A stretch of DNA of 64,000 nucleotides from Microbacterium aurantiacum (GTDB taxonomy: Bacteria > Actinomycetota > Actinomycetes > Actinomycetales > Microbacteriaceae): the NCBI RefSeq assembly GCF_021654035.1, contig NZ_JAJPDW010000003.1:186001-250000 (forward strand), in the 5' to 3' direction. The stretch's first letter is position 1; the number at the start of each line of letters is the position of its first letter. Positions 42,129-50,672 of this stretch are shown here, piece by piece. A program made the position numbers and the translations under genes. The notes under the pieces were generated by a model. That model worked only from the letters and a program-made list of their open reading frames with translations. It was not told the origin of the DNA and did no database searches.

Positions 42129-44105
42129 TCAGGGCGCCGTCGTGAGGGCGTGGGTCACGAGGCGCTCGAGGGTGACCATGCCGTCGCGCGAGAGGATCGA
42201 TTCGAGGTGGCCCTGCACCGAGGCGAATCCGGGTCCGCGGAGCGCGTAGACGTCTCCGCTCGCATCCGCGGCCACCTCCGCGTCGCCCACTTCCCGGGTG
42301 CCCGGCGCCACACGCGCGGTGAAGGTGTTGTAGAAGCCAATGGATGCCGGCATTCCGAACACGTCCACGGTCTTCTGCAGGCCCTGGTGCGGGGTCGCCA
42401 GCGGCGCGAGATCGAGGCCGACGTCGTCGCTCAGGATCTGGTGGCTGAGGCACACCGCGAGGAGGGGGCGCCCCGAGGCGCGACGCTCGGTCACGATCTC
42501 GCGCATCCGACGCATGCGATCCGACGCGGGGTCGCGCGGGTCGCCCGGGCCGGGACCGCAGACGACCAGCTCCGCATCGCGGACGTCGTCGGCGGTGACC
42601 CGGTGCCACGGCACGATTCTGACGTCGAGGCCGAGATGGCGCAGCTGATGGGCGAGCATCGTGGTGAACCGATCCTCGGCGTCCACGACGACCGCCTCGC
42701 GACCGCGGAGGGGCCCGTCGGGAGCGGATGCCTGCGGGTTCAGCCAGAACGCCGCGAGGCGCGAGTTGCGCGACGCCAGGAGCGCGGCGATCTCGGGATC
42801 GTCCGCCAGGCGCCGGGGCTCGGCGGCGGGCTCGTCCTCGTCGACGGCGTCCGCGCGGGCGGCGAGGGCCGCTTCCTCGGCGACGCGATCGCGGGGGATC
42901 GCGCCGATCGCGCCGAGGACTCCCGCCGCCTTGCCGTGCGTCTCGCCGACCTCGCCGTACGGGTCGGAGTGACGCACGAGCGTCGCCCCGACCGGCACGC
43001 GCAGGTGCCCGTCGGCGAGATACGCGGTGCGGATGAGGATCGGAGCGTCGAGATCGTGCGTCGGCGCGGCGTCCGTGGCGGAGGCGGTACCGGCATCCGT
43101 GTTCTTCGGCGCGCCGGCATCCGCGCGAGGGGTGAACAGGGCGGCGACGCCGGAGTAATAGCCGCGGGGGGCGCGTTCGTGTCGCGTGATGACGGTGCAG
43201 GCGTTCTGCATCGGGGAGCCGGTGACCGTGGGCGCGAACATCGTCTCGCGGAGGATGTCGCGGGGATCCAGGCGGCTGCGCCCGCGGAGGACGTACTCGG
43301 TGTGAGTGAGCCGGGACATCTCCTTCAGGTGCGGCCCGGTGATGCGCCCGCCGTCCGAGCACACCGCGCTCATCATCTTCAGCTCTTCGTCGACCACCAT
43401 GAACAGCTCCTCGGTCTCCTTGGTGGAGGCCAGGAACTCCGTCAGCGTCTCGGCGGTGGCACCGCCGGCGGGGTGGCGGAAGGTGCCCGAGATCGGATTC
43501 ATCGTGACCACGCCCTCCCGGGCGCTCACGTGCGCCTCAGGGCTCGCCCCGACGGCGACGTGACCGTCCGTGACGATCGCGAACGTCCAGTAGGCGCCGC
43601 GCTCGTGCTCGAGGAGCGCACGGAACCAGGTCAGGGCGGCGACGGCGGGGTCGGCGTCGACCTCGGCGGTGAAGTCCCGACGGATGACGAAGTTCGCGCC
43701 CTCGCCGCGACCGATCTCGTCGGCGATGACGCGCCGGACGATGTCGGCGTAGGATTCGTCGTCGATGTCGAAGCCGGCGTCGCGCAGGGCGATCGGTGTC
43801 GCGGGGAGTCCCGCGAGCACCTCCGCGCGCGGAAGCGCGATGTGGTCGGCGACCACCAGGCAGCGAAGCGGCGCGCCGTCGTCGTGGCACGCGAACCCGC
43901 GCTCGCGCACCTGACGGAACGGCACGAGCGCGAGCACCTCGCGCGGCGCGCCGGTGCAATCGTGCAGCGGGATGTCGGCGAGGAGGTCGACGTCGTGGAC
44001 GTCGCCGGTGAGGACCTCGATGGTCTCGGCGTCGCGCGAGATCAGCGCGAAGGGCGCGCCGGATGCGGCGAGTTCGAGCAGGAGCGATGCGGCGGGGGCG
44101 TTCAT
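42129..44105 (-). CDS. PhzE-type anthranilate/ADIC synthase (chorismate-utilising domain fused to glutamine amidotransferase)
   Basis: A 658-residue fusion: an N-terminal chorismate-utilising domain (to ~residue 430) and a C-terminal class I glutamine amidotransferase. It resembles PhzE of phenazine pathways across its length (FALISRDAE, DEIGRGEGANFVI, LLEHERGAYWTF, MNPISGTFRHP, MVVDEELKMM, RETMFAPTVTGSP, YYSGVAALF). The amidotransferase has GPGPGDP, nucleophile Cys 552 in AVCLSHQ, and His 633/Glu 635 in an unusual QGHLES (usually QFHPES). PhzE makes 2-amino-2-deoxyisochorismate, whereas TrpE/G makes anthranilate; sequence alone does not settle which. No other phenazine gene is present, and a Trp attenuator controls it, favouring tryptophan or anthranilate supply. 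Start: ATG at 44105 after GAAAGA. Confidence 0.85.
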   Translation of the reverse strand: MNAPAASLLLELAASGAPFALISRDAETIEVLTGDVHDVDLLADIPLHDCTGAPREVLALVPFRQVRERGFACHDDGAPLRCLVVADHIALPRAEVLAGLPATPIALRDAGFDIDDESYADIVRRVIADEIGRGEGANFVIRRDFTAEVDADPAVAALTWFRALLEHERGAYWTFAIVTDGHVAVGASPEAHVSAREGVVTMNPISGTFRHPAGGATAETLTEFLASTKETEELFMVVDEELKMMSAVCSDGGRITGPHLKEMSRLTHTEYVLRGRSRLDPRDILRETMFAPTVTGSPMQNACTVITRHERAPRGYYSGVAALFTPRADAGAPKNTDAGTASATDAAPTHDLDAPILIRTAYLADGHLRVPVGATLVRHSDPYGEVGETHGKAAGVLGAIGAIPRDRVAEEAALAARADAVDEDEPAAEPRRLADDPEIAALLASRNSRLAAFWLNPQASAPDGPLRGREAVVVDAEDRFTTMLAHQLRHLGLDVRIVPWHRVTADDVRDAELVVCGPGPGDPRDPASDRMRRMREIVTERRASGRPLLAVCLSHQILSDDVGLDLAPLATPHQGLQKTVDVFGMPASIGFYNTFTARVAPGTREVGDAEVAADASGDVYALRGPGFASVQGHLESILSRDGMVTLERLVTHALTTAP

Positions 44106-44147
44106 GTCGATCTTTCGTCGTGGGGGCGGTCGCCCTACGAAGAAGAA

Positions 44148-44168
44148 AGACCGCCCCGGGGGCGGTCT
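44148..44168 (-). terminator. Intrinsic terminator in the leader of the PhzE-type gene (attenuator)
   Basis: On the minus strand AGACCGCCC, a 3-base loop, GGGCGGTCT is followed directly by a U-rich tract (UUCUUCUUCG). It lies between the Trp-containing leader peptide and the structural gene. Its 5' arm (ACCGCC, 44166-44161) can pair instead with GGCGGT (44190-44185), which itself pairs with the segment just after the Trp codons. Confidence 0.88.
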
Positions 44169-44182
44169 GTCCTCACGCGCAG

Positions 44183-44200
44183 CCACCGCCTATACGGTGG
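44183..44200 (-). promoter_or_regulatory. Alternative hairpin of the Trp attenuator
   Basis: CCACCG (44200-44195) pairs with CGGTGG (44188-44183) around a 6-base loop that contains the leader-peptide stop codon. This 1:2 structure begins one base after the Trp codons. A ribosome stalled there would block it and free the second segment to form the antiterminator. Confidence 0.8.
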
Positions 44201-44225
44201 GCCACCAGGCGGAGCGCGCGAACAT
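44190..44225 (-). CDS. trpL: Tryptophan leader peptide (11 residues, MFARSAWWPTV)
   Basis: A 12-codon ORF with tandem Trp codons (44207-44202) and a TAG stop. It lies 84 bases upstream of the PhzE-type gene and just before mutually exclusive hairpins and an intrinsic terminator. TAGTTT at 44237-44232 lies exactly 6 bases before its ATG, so it is translated from the 5' end of the transcript. This is the classical arrangement for Trp attenuation: scarce charged tRNA-Trp stalls the ribosome and prevents termination. Confidence 0.88.
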   Translation of the reverse strand: MFARSAWWPTV

Positions 44226-44231
44226 GCGCCG

Positions 44232-44237
44232 AAACTA
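44232..44237 (-). promoter_or_regulatory. -10 hexamer for the trpL/PhzE-type transcript
   Basis: TAGTTT on the minus strand with a 6-base spacing to the trpL ATG. No good -35 box is visible. Confidence 0.6.
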
Positions 44238-44325
44238 CCACAGCGTGTGCGCGCGATCCGGGGTGCGGAGGGTGGGAGGGGCCTGGGCGTTGGCGATCCG
44301 CCGCGCCTTCGGGCGGTGCGCCGCG

Positions 44326-44331
44326 TAGGCT
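44326..44331 (+). promoter_or_regulatory. -10 hexamer for leaderless ispG mRNA
   Basis: TAGGCT, 6 bases, then GTG at 44338. The divergent region to trpL is about 110 bases. Confidence 0.55.
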
Positions 44332-44337
44332 GTGGTC

Positions 44338-45489
44338 GTGCCCGCTGTGAATCTGGGGATGCCGAAGGCTCCTGAAACCCTCGCCCCGCGTCGCAAGACC
44401 CGACAGATCAAGGTCGGGAAGGTGCTCGTCGGAGGCGACGCCCCCGTCAGCGTCCAGTCGATGACCACGACGCCCACCACCGACATCAACGCGACCCTGC
44501 AGCAGATCGCCGAGTTGACGGCATCCGGCTGCGAGATCGTGCGCGTCGCCGTGCCGTCGCAGGACGACGCCGATGTGCTGCACATCATCGCGAAGAAGAG
44601 CCAGATCCCGGTCATCGCCGACATCCACTTCCAGCCGAAGTACGTCTTCCAGGCGATCGACGCCGGATGCGGTGCCGTGCGGGTCAATCCCGGCAACATC
44701 CGGAAGTTCGACGATCAGGTCGGCGCCATCGCCGCAGCGGCGAAGGCCGCGAACGTCTCGCTGCGCATCGGCGTGAACGCCGGGTCGCTCGACCGCCGCC
44801 TCCTCGAGAAGTACGGCAAGGCCACGCCTGAGGCGCTCGTGGAGAGTGCCGTGTGGGAGGCGTCGCTGTTCGAGGAGCACGACTTCCACGACTTCAAGAT
44901 CTCGGTCAAGCACAACGACCCGATCGTCATGGTCAAGGCCTACCGGCAGCTCGCCGAGCGCGGCGACTGGCCGCTCCACCTCGGCGTCACCGAGGCCGGA
45001 CCCGCGTTCCAGGGGACGATCAAGAGCGCCACGGCCTTCGGCATCCTGCTCTCCGAGGGCATCGGCGACACCATCCGCGTCTCGCTGTCGGCGCCGCCGG
45101 CCGAAGAGGTCAAGGTCGGCCACCAGATCCTGCAGTCGCTGAACCTCCGCGAACGCAAGCTCGAGATCGTGTCGTGCCCCTCCTGCGGGCGCGCTCAGGT
45201 CGATGTCTACACGCTCGCCGACAACGTCACCGAGGGACTGAAGGACATGACCGTGCCTCTGCGCGTCGCCGTCATGGGGTGCGTCGTCAACGGTCCGGGG
45301 GAGGCCCGCGAGGCCGACCTCGGGGTCGCCAGCGGCAACGGCAAGGGCCAGATCTTCGTCAAGGGCGAGGTCATCAAGACCGTGCCCGAGGCCGAGATCG
45401 TGCAGACCCTGATCGAAGAGGCCAACCGGATCGCCGCGGAGATGGGTCCGGACGCTCCTCTCGGGACCGCCCAGGTCGTCACGTCCTGA
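44338..45489 (+). CDS. ispG: (E)-4-hydroxy-3-methylbut-2-enyl-diphosphate synthase
   Basis: [4Fe-4S] enzyme of the MEP pathway that reduces MEcPP to HMBPP. The 383-residue protein has an N-terminal TIM barrel ([26 protein letters not shown]) and a C-terminal cluster domain with SCPSCGR and [10 protein letters not shown] supplying the three cysteines and glutamate. The GTG at 44338 is preferred over the in-frame GTG at 44332, because the latter would abut the -10 box. It is convergent with the ACC deaminase gene. Confidence 0.96.
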   Translation: MPAVNLGMPKAPETLAPRRKTRQIKVGKVLVGGDAPVSVQSMTTTPTTDINATLQQIAELTASGCEIVRVAVPSQDDADVLHIIAKKSQIPVIADIHFQPKYVFQAIDAGCGAVRVNPGNIRKFDDQVGAIAAAAKAANVSLRIGVNAGSLDRRLLEKYGKATPEALVESAVWEASLFEEHDFHDFKISVKHNDPIVMVKAYRQLAERGDWPLHLGVTEAGPAFQGTIKSATAFGILLSEGIGDTIRVSLSAPPAEEVKVGHQILQSLNLRERKLEIVSCPSCGRAQVDVYTLADNVTEGLKDMTVPLRVAVMGCVVNGPGEAREADLGVASGNGKGQIFVKGEVIKTVPEAEIVQTLIEEANRIAAEMGPDAPLGTAQVVTS

Positions 45490-45525
45490 CCCGGGCGGCC
45501 GCGGGCGGTCTGCCCTCGCGGGGGC

Positions 45526-46545
45526 TCAGGGCCAGAGCGAGTGGTACGCGTTGATCGCCGGCTGTCCGCCGAGGTGCGCGTAGAGGACGGTGGAGTCCTT
45601 GGGGATGTCGCCCGAGGAGACGAGATCGATCAGTCCCGCGAGGGACTTGCCCTCGTAGACCGGGTCGGTGATCATCGCCTCGAGCTGCGCGCCGAGGGCC
45701 ATCGCCTCCATCGTCGAATCGACCGGGAGTCCGTAGAGCTCGCCCGCCCAGCCCTCGAGCACCTGGATCTCGTCATCGCGCAGGTCCCGCCCGAGCTCGA
45801 TGAGCGCAGCGGTGTTGCGCGCGATCCGGGCCACCTGATCGCGGGTCTTCGCCAGCGTCGCCGACGCGTCGATCCCGAGGATGCGGCGCCGCACGCCGGT
45901 GAGGTCCTCGAGCGCGGCGAACCCCGCGATCATCCCCGCGTGGGTCGACCCGGTCACGGTGCACACCACGATCGTGTCGAAGGTCAGCCCGAGTTCCTTC
46001 TCCTGCGCGGCGACCTCGAAGGCCCAGTTCGCGAATCCCAGGCCGCCGAGCCGGTGCTCGGAGGCGCCGGCGGGAATCGGGTAGGGCGTGCCGCCGGCAT
46101 CCTCCACCTCCGCGAGAGCCTCTTTCCAGGAATCGCGGATGCCGATGTCGAAGCCCGCATCGTCCAGCCGCGAGTCCGCGCCCATCATGCGCGAGAGCAG
46201 GATGTTGCCCACGCGATCGTTGGTGGGGTCATCCCACGGGACCCACTTCTCCTGCACGAGACGGGCCTTCAGCCCCAGGTGCGCGGCGACCGCGGCGACC
46301 TGACGGGTGTGGTTGGACTGGTAGCCGCCGATCGAGACCAGCGTGTCGGCGCCGGAAGCGAGGATGTCCGGAACGATGTACTCGAGCTTGCGGATCTTGT
46401 TCCCGCCGTAGGCGAGCCCGCTGGAGACGTCCTCGCGCTTGGCCCAGATCTCCGCGCCGCCGAGATGCTGCGTGAGGCGCTTCAGGTGCTGGAGGGGACT
46501 CGGTCCGAAGGTGAGGGGGTAGCGCGGGTGCTGCTCGAAGTTCAC
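45526..46545 (-). CDS. acdS: 1-aminocyclopropane-1-carboxylate deaminase
   Basis: PLP enzyme (fold type II) that opens ACC, the ethylene precursor, to 2-oxobutyrate and ammonia; 339 residues. The PLP lysine is K50 in [11 protein letters not shown], with [12 protein letters not shown] following. Residues separating ACC deaminases from D-cysteine desulfhydrases match the deaminase: Tyr-Glu at 297-298 (DPVYEGKS) and Leu 325 (LYAHLGGQ), corresponding to Y294/E295/L322 of the Pseudomonas enzyme. One difference is His 79 where the Pseudomonas enzyme has Gln. The GTG start has a strong GGAGGA site and overlaps the stop of the GntR gene, so the two are co-translated. Confidence 0.9.
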   Translation of the reverse strand: MNFEQHPRYPLTFGPSPLQHLKRLTQHLGGAEIWAKREDVSSGLAYGGNKIRKLEYIVPDILASGADTLVSIGGYQSNHTRQVAAVAAHLGLKARLVQEKWVPWDDPTNDRVGNILLSRMMGADSRLDDAGFDIGIRDSWKEALAEVEDAGGTPYPIPAGASEHRLGGLGFANWAFEVAAQEKELGLTFDTIVVCTVTGSTHAGMIAGFAALEDLTGVRRRILGIDASATLAKTRDQVARIARNTAALIELGRDLRDDEIQVLEGWAGELYGLPVDSTMEAMALGAQLEAMITDPVYEGKSLAGLIDLVSSGDIPKDSTVLYAHLGGQPAINAYHSLWP

Positions 46546-47222
46546 GGGGCGTCTCCTCCGGTGCGGGTGGGTGCGGGTGTGTCGAGGGGTGTGAGGGTCT
46601 GCCAGATCTCGGCGACGCAGCTGCCTGCGAGCTCGACGTCGCCTCGCTCGCACAGCTCGACGAGCTCGTCGTGCCGTGCGGTGGAGTCCCGGCCTTCGTG
46701 GGAGGCGAAGCGCAGGCGCTCGGCCCGCTCGAGGACCGGCTCGTAGGTCGCCAGGACTGCCGCGAGGGCGGCGTTTCCGCACCGCTCGACGGCGACGGCG
46801 TGGAAGGCGGCATCGGCTGCGAGCGCAGCGTCGACGTCGCCGCGCTGCTGTGCGTCGGCGAAGGCGGCGTTGGCATGCCGCATCCGCTCGAGGTCCTCGC
46901 CGTTCATCTGCGGTACCGCCGTCTCGACCGCCCAGCGGTGGAGCGCGGCGACGACGCCCTGCGCATCGCGGACGGCGTCGACGTCCAACGGGGCGACCAC
47001 GGTCGAGCGTCCCGGCGTCGCCTGCACGAGACCCGCGCGGGAGAGCGCGAGCAGCGCCTCGCGCACCGGGGTTCGGCTGACCCCGAGCCACGCCGCGATG
47101 TCGGCGTCCCGCAGCTGCTCCTCGGGCGCGAGGGTCCCGTCGACGATCGCGTCGCGCACACGGGCGTAGACGTCGTCGCGCAGGAGCGCGCGAGGGGGGA
47201 GCGGGATCGCGGGGAGCGGCAC
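46542..47222 (-). CDS. GntR-family regulator with FCD domain, linked to acdS
   Basis: A 226-residue transcription factor. The N-terminal winged helix ([41 protein letters not shown]) has the GntR signature. The C-terminal FCD helical domain ([16 protein letters not shown]) with His/Asp residues likely binds a metal and a carboxylate ligand. The GTG at 47222 is preferred over an in-frame start 12 codons upstream because that would translate through the AT-rich palindrome. It is first in a two-gene operon with acdS, so regulation by ACC, D-cysteine or a related compound is a reasonable guess. Confidence 0.87.
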   Translation of the reverse strand: MPLPAIPLPPRALLRDDVYARVRDAIVDGTLAPEEQLRDADIAAWLGVSRTPVREALLALSRAGLVQATPGRSTVVAPLDVDAVRDAQGVVAALHRWAVETAVPQMNGEDLERMRHANAAFADAQQRGDVDAALAADAAFHAVAVERCGNAALAAVLATYEPVLERAERLRFASHEGRDSTARHDELVELCERGDVELAGSCVAEIWQTLTPLDTPAPTRTGGDAP

Positions 47223-47234
47223 GCAATATATTGC
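47223..47234. promoter_or_regulatory. Likely GntR operator: AT-rich 12-bp palindrome
   Basis: GCAATATATTGC is a perfect palindrome touching the GntR start codon in a genome where such AT-rich sequence is very rare. Position over the promoter/start suggests autoregulation of the GntR-acdS operon. Confidence 0.7.
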
Positions 47235-47287
47235 ATACTGCGGGGGGTGCCGTGTCAAACCCGCGGCTCACGTCTTCTCGGCCTCGC

Positions 47288-47372
47288 GGGCCGAACTCCT
47301 CAGATTCGGTGGTCGCGGGCGGGAATCCGGCCGATTCGGGGCGATTCGGCCCGGATCGGAGGAGTTCGGCCC
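47288..47372. repeat. Palindromic intergenic repeat, third dispersed copy (diverged)
   Basis: Arms GGGCCGAACTCCTC (47288-47301) and GAGGAGTTCGGCCC (47359-47372) form a perfect 14-bp inverted repeat around a 57-base loop. The outer arm and the segment GGATCGGAGGAGTTCGGCCC (47353-47372) match the copies at 33 kb; the interior differs. It occupies most of the 164-base gap between GntR and pcp. Confidence 0.75.
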
Positions 47373-47386
47373 GGGGGCGGCGGGGG

Positions 47387-48019
47387 TCAGCTGAGGGCGC
47401 CGCCGACGAGGGGCGGGTCGACGGGCGTGCGGAGCGTCGTCTCGAGCACGAGCGCCAGGGCGCGGGCGACGTCGGCCGTCGAGACCACGGCGTCCGCCCG
47501 GTGATCGGTCGTCCAGGGGACGTGCACGAACCCGGCGCGCACGCCCGCCACCCCGGTGGTCGCATGGAGTGCGTGGAACATCACGTGGTTGCAGACGAAC
47601 GTTCCCGCCGAATGGGAGACAAATGCCGGCACCCCCGCCGCCCGGAGGTCGGCGACGATCGCCTTCACCGGCAGGGTCGCGAAGAACGCCGCGGGGGCCC
47701 CGGGCACGCTCGGCGCATCGATCGGCTGCGCCCCGTCGTTGTCCGGGATGCGCGCGTCCGCGAGGTTCACTGCGATCCGCTCGGGAGTGATGCCGCCGCG
47801 GTCGCCGGCGAGGCCCGTGGCGATGACGACGTCGGGGCGGTGCTCGTCGATCAGGGAGCGGAGGGCCGCGGCGGCGCCGTCGAACGAGACCGGGAGGATC
47901 GCGGTGACGAGCGCGGCGGGGCCGCTCCAGGATGCCGCCAAGAGCCGGACCGCGTCTCCCGACGGATTCGCGGTATCGCCGGCGAACGGGACGAATCCGG
48001 TGACGAGCGCGCGGGTCAT
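47387..48019 (-). CDS. pcp: Pyroglutamyl-peptidase I
   Basis: Cysteine peptidase (family C15) that removes N-terminal pyroglutamate from peptides; 210 residues. The catalytic Glu is in [11 protein letters not shown], the catalytic Cys in [16 protein letters not shown], and the catalytic His in AGFVHVPW. The N-terminus [16 protein letters not shown] is typical. The ATG at 48019 lies 6 bases after TACGCT on this strand (48031-48026), so it is leaderless. Confidence 0.94.
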   Translation of the reverse strand: MTRALVTGFVPFAGDTANPSGDAVRLLAASWSGPAALVTAILPVSFDGAAAALRSLIDEHRPDVVIATGLAGDRGGITPERIAVNLADARIPDNDGAQPIDAPSVPGAPAAFFATLPVKAIVADLRAAGVPAFVSHSAGTFVCNHVMFHALHATTGVAGVRAGFVHVPWTTDHRADAVVSTADVARALALVLETTLRTPVDPPLVGGALS

Positions 48020-48025
48020 CGTCTC

Positions 48026-48031
48026 AGCGTA
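48026..48031 (-). promoter_or_regulatory. -10 hexamer for leaderless pcp mRNA
   Basis: TACGCT with 6-base spacing to the pcp ATG. It overlaps the short gap after the metallopeptidase gene stop at 48040. Confidence 0.5.
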
Positions 48032-48039
48032 CGCGCGCC

Positions 48040-48834
48040 TCAGGGCCATCCGAGATCGGTGCGGATCCGCTCGCGGACCTCGACGTAGGCGGGCAGGTCC
48101 CAGAAGAAGAGGATCTTCTCCGCGACCGGCGAATCCGGGGCGGGCTCGTCCTCGAGGACGAATGCCTGGAAGGTCTCGGCGAAGTCCTCCACGACGTTGG
48201 TGGCCGCGTAATCCGAGACGAAGTCGTCGGGATACGCTTCGAAGAGCGCCTCGCCCCGCTCGGCGTCGGTGTCGTCGGGAGCTGGCGCGAGATCTCCGTA
48301 CGCGATCCAGAACGTCTCGTCGAAGGCGAAGAGGGCGGAGGATGCCGCGACGCACCCCTCGTCGATCCAGAACGTCGCGCAGTCGTCGGCATCCGGATCC
48401 ACGTCCGCCAGTCCGAGACTCAGGATGTGTCCGTACTCGTGGATGAGCGTCGAGGTGAGCAGGTCCTCGTCGTCGGCGTAGGCGATGTTCGCCGCGAGGG
48501 TCCAGAGGGTCGGGTCGTCCTCGTCGCGGTGGACGTAGGCCATCGTGTCGCTGTCGGGCGCATCGCCGACGCGGTACTCCGACATCGCCTCCGCCGCGAA
48601 CGCGGGGGTGGCGACGCGGACGAACAGGTCCCACACCCGCTGCGCGTCGGGGCCCGGCTCGGGCACCGGTGCGCCGTCGAGGTCGATCGCGTACACCCGC
48701 ACGTCGCCGAAGTCCTCGTCCGCCTCGAGCGGAGCGGCGTCGCCGGCCGGGCGGAGCAGGACGACGACGGTGACGGCGACCACCGCGGCGAGCATCGCGG
48801 CGACCGCCGAGATCAGCACCGCCTGAGCACGCAC
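48040..48834 (-). CDS. Membrane-anchored putative zinc metallopeptidase
   Basis: A 264-residue protein with one N-terminal membrane helix (residues ~5-27, [22 protein letters not shown]), so the rest is probably outside the cell. The extracytoplasmic part is acidic and carries HEYGH at residues 132-136, the HExxH zinc motif. Downstream come [19 protein letters not shown], which could give a third ligand, and [15 protein letters not shown] do not recognise the family with certainty. The GTG start lies 6 bases after TACGCT on this strand. It is divergent from proS. Confidence 0.7.
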   Translation of the reverse strand: MRAQAVLISAVAAMLAAVVAVTVVVLLRPAGDAAPLEADEDFGDVRVYAIDLDGAPVPEPGPDAQRVWDLFVRVATPAFAAEAMSEYRVGDAPDSDTMAYVHRDEDDPTLWTLAANIAYADDEDLLTSTLIHEYGHILSLGLADVDPDADDCATFWIDEGCVAASSALFAFDETFWIAYGDLAPAPDDTDAERGEALFEAYPDDFVSDYAATNVVEDFAETFQAFVLEDEPAPDSPVAEKILFFWDLPAYVEVRERIRTDLGWP

Positions 48835-48840
48835 GGCGTC

Positions 48841-48883
48841 AGCGTAGCGCGCCGCGCGGCGCGACCGGCCGCGCGCGTAGACT
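48841..48883. promoter_or_regulatory. Divergent leaderless promoters (metallopeptidase / proS)
   Basis: Minus-strand TACGCT (48846-48841) with 6 bases to the metallopeptidase GTG, and plus-strand TAGACT (48878-48883) with 8 bases to the proS GTG. The two start codons are only 57 bases apart. Confidence 0.5.
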
Positions 48884-48891
48884 CGTCGCTC

Positions 48892-50646
48892 GTGGTCACC
48901 CGTCTGTCGAACTTCTTCCTCCGCACCCTCCGCGAAGACCCGGCCGATGCCGAGGTCACGAGCCATCGTCTGCTCGTGCGCGCCGGCTACATCCGCCGCG
49001 CCGCGCCCGGCATCTTCACGTGGCTGCCGCTGGGCCTGAAGGTCAAGGCGAAGATCGAGGCCGTCATCCGCGACGAGATGGCGGCGGCGGGGGCGTTCGA
49101 GGTGCATTTCCCGGCGCTGCTGCCGCGGGACCCGTATGAGCAGTCCGGTCGCTGGACCTCCTACGGCGACGGCATCTTCCGCCTGCAGGACCGCAAGGGC
49201 GCCGACTACCTGCTGGCGCCGACCCACGAGGAGATGTTCACGCTCCTGGTGAAGGACCTCTACTCGTCGTACAAGGACCTGCCGCTGACGATCTTCCAGA
49301 TCCAGGACAAGTACCGCGACGAGGCCCGGCCCCGCGCCGGACTCCTGCGCGGTCGCGAGTTCACGATGAAGGACGCCTACTCGTTCGACTACACCGACGC
49401 GGGACAGGATGCCTCGTACCAGGCGCAGCGCGACGCCTACGAGCGCATCTTCCAGCGCCTGGGCCTGGAGTACGTCATCGTCGCCGCCGACAACGGGCTC
49501 ATGGGCGGTGCGCGCAGCGAGGAGTTCCTCCACCCCACACCCGTGGGGGAGGACACCTTCGTCCGTTCCGCCGGCGGGTACGCCGCCAACGTGGAGGCCT
49601 TCACCACGGTCGTCCCCGACGCGCTCCCGATCGACGGTCTTCCCGAACCGCAGATCTTCGATTCGCCCGACACCCCCACGATCGACACGCTCGTCGCGCA
49701 CGTCAACGCCCACCTCGACGGCGAGTACACCGCAGCAGACACGCTGAAGAACGTCGTGCTCGCCCTCACCCACCTCGACGGCACGCGCGAACTCGTCGTG
49801 GTCGGACTCCCGGGTGACCGGGGCGTGGATGACAAGCGCGCCGAGGTCGCCTTCGCTCCTGCGGCGGTCGAGCCCGCCACCCCGGAGGACTTCGAGCGGC
49901 ATCCGCTCCTGGTCAAGGGCTACATCGGCCCCTGGTCGCCGACCGGACCCGTCCTGGGCGAGGAGTCGGCGACCGGCATCCGCTACCTGCTCGACCCGCG
50001 GGTGGTCGACGGGACGTCCTGGATCACCGGCGCGAACATCGACCAGAAGCACGTACACTCCCTCGTGGTCGGCCGGGACTTCACTGCGGACGGCGTCGTC
50101 GAGGTCGCCGAAGTCGTACCGGGCGATCCGGCACCCGACGGATCCGGGCCCGTCGAGCTCGCCCGCGGCATGGAGATCGGTCACGTCTTCGCCCTCGGCC
50201 GGTTCTTCGCCGAGACGCTCGGGCTGAAGGTCCTCGACGAGAACGGCAAGCTCGTCACCGTCACGATGGGTTCCTACGGCATCGGTGTGACCCGCATCCT
50301 CGCGATCCTCGCCGAGCTGAACAACGACGCGAAGGGACTGGTGTGGCCGGAGTCGGTCGCGCCGTTCGACGTGCACGTCATCGCCACGGGCAAGGATGCC
50401 GCGGCCTTCGACCTGGCGACGACGCTCGCCGCGGACCTCGAGGCCGCCGGACGCGACGTCCTCTACGACGACCGACCCAAGGTGTCGCCCGGGGTGAAGT
50501 TCGCCGACGCCGAGCTCATCGGCGTCCCGCGGATCGTCATCGTCGGCCGCGGTGCCGCCGATGGACAGGTCGAGCTGTGGGATCGGCGCACGGGGGAGCG
50601 CGAGGTCGTCGCGGCCGCCGAGGCCCTGCGCATGCTGGCGGGCTGA
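48892..50646 (+). CDS. proS: Prolyl-tRNA synthetase
   Basis: Charges tRNA-Pro; class II synthetase of the bacterial type, 584 residues. It shows motif 1 region [34 protein letters not shown] sequence at the N-terminus, motif 2 [20 protein letters not shown], and motif 3 [10 protein letters not shown]. The inserted editing domain lies between motifs 2 and 3 (about residues 225-400). A C-terminal anticodon-binding domain ([20 protein letters not shown]) ends it. The GTG is set by TAGACT 8 bases upstream. The stop lies inside a bidirectional terminator shared with the next gene. Confidence 0.96.
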   Translation: MVTRLSNFFLRTLREDPADAEVTSHRLLVRAGYIRRAAPGIFTWLPLGLKVKAKIEAVIRDEMAAAGAFEVHFPALLPRDPYEQSGRWTSYGDGIFRLQDRKGADYLLAPTHEEMFTLLVKDLYSSYKDLPLTIFQIQDKYRDEARPRAGLLRGREFTMKDAYSFDYTDAGQDASYQAQRDAYERIFQRLGLEYVIVAADNGLMGGARSEEFLHPTPVGEDTFVRSAGGYAANVEAFTTVVPDALPIDGLPEPQIFDSPDTPTIDTLVAHVNAHLDGEYTAADTLKNVVLALTHLDGTRELVVVGLPGDRGVDDKRAEVAFAPAAVEPATPEDFERHPLLVKGYIGPWSPTGPVLGEESATGIRYLLDPRVVDGTSWITGANIDQKHVHSLVVGRDFTADGVVEVAEVVPGDPAPDGSGPVELARGMEIGHVFALGRFFAETLGLKVLDENGKLVTVTMGSYGIGVTRILAILAELNNDAKGLVWPESVAPFDVHVIATGKDAAAFDLATTLAADLEAAGRDVLYDDRPKVSPGVKFADAELIGVPRIVIVGRGAADGQVELWDRRTGEREVVAAAEALRMLAG

Positions 50647-50672
50647 TCGGGCCCGAGGCCCGCACCGATCAG
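50643..50672. terminator. Bidirectional hairpin spanning both stop codons (proS / DUF1206)
   Basis: CTGATCGG (50643-50650) pairs with CCGATCAG (50665-50672), and a GGCC-rich inner part can extend it. The arms contain the TGA stops of both convergent genes, leaving only 22 bases between them. Confidence 0.65.

Noticed and set aside
42129..44105. A phenazine biosynthetic cluster
   Set aside because: Only the PhzE-like enzyme is present; neighbours are rip and ispG, and regulation is by a Trp attenuator.
48892..48910. T-box leader for proS
   Set aside because: The gene begins 8 bases after its -10 box, leaving no room for a leader RNA.
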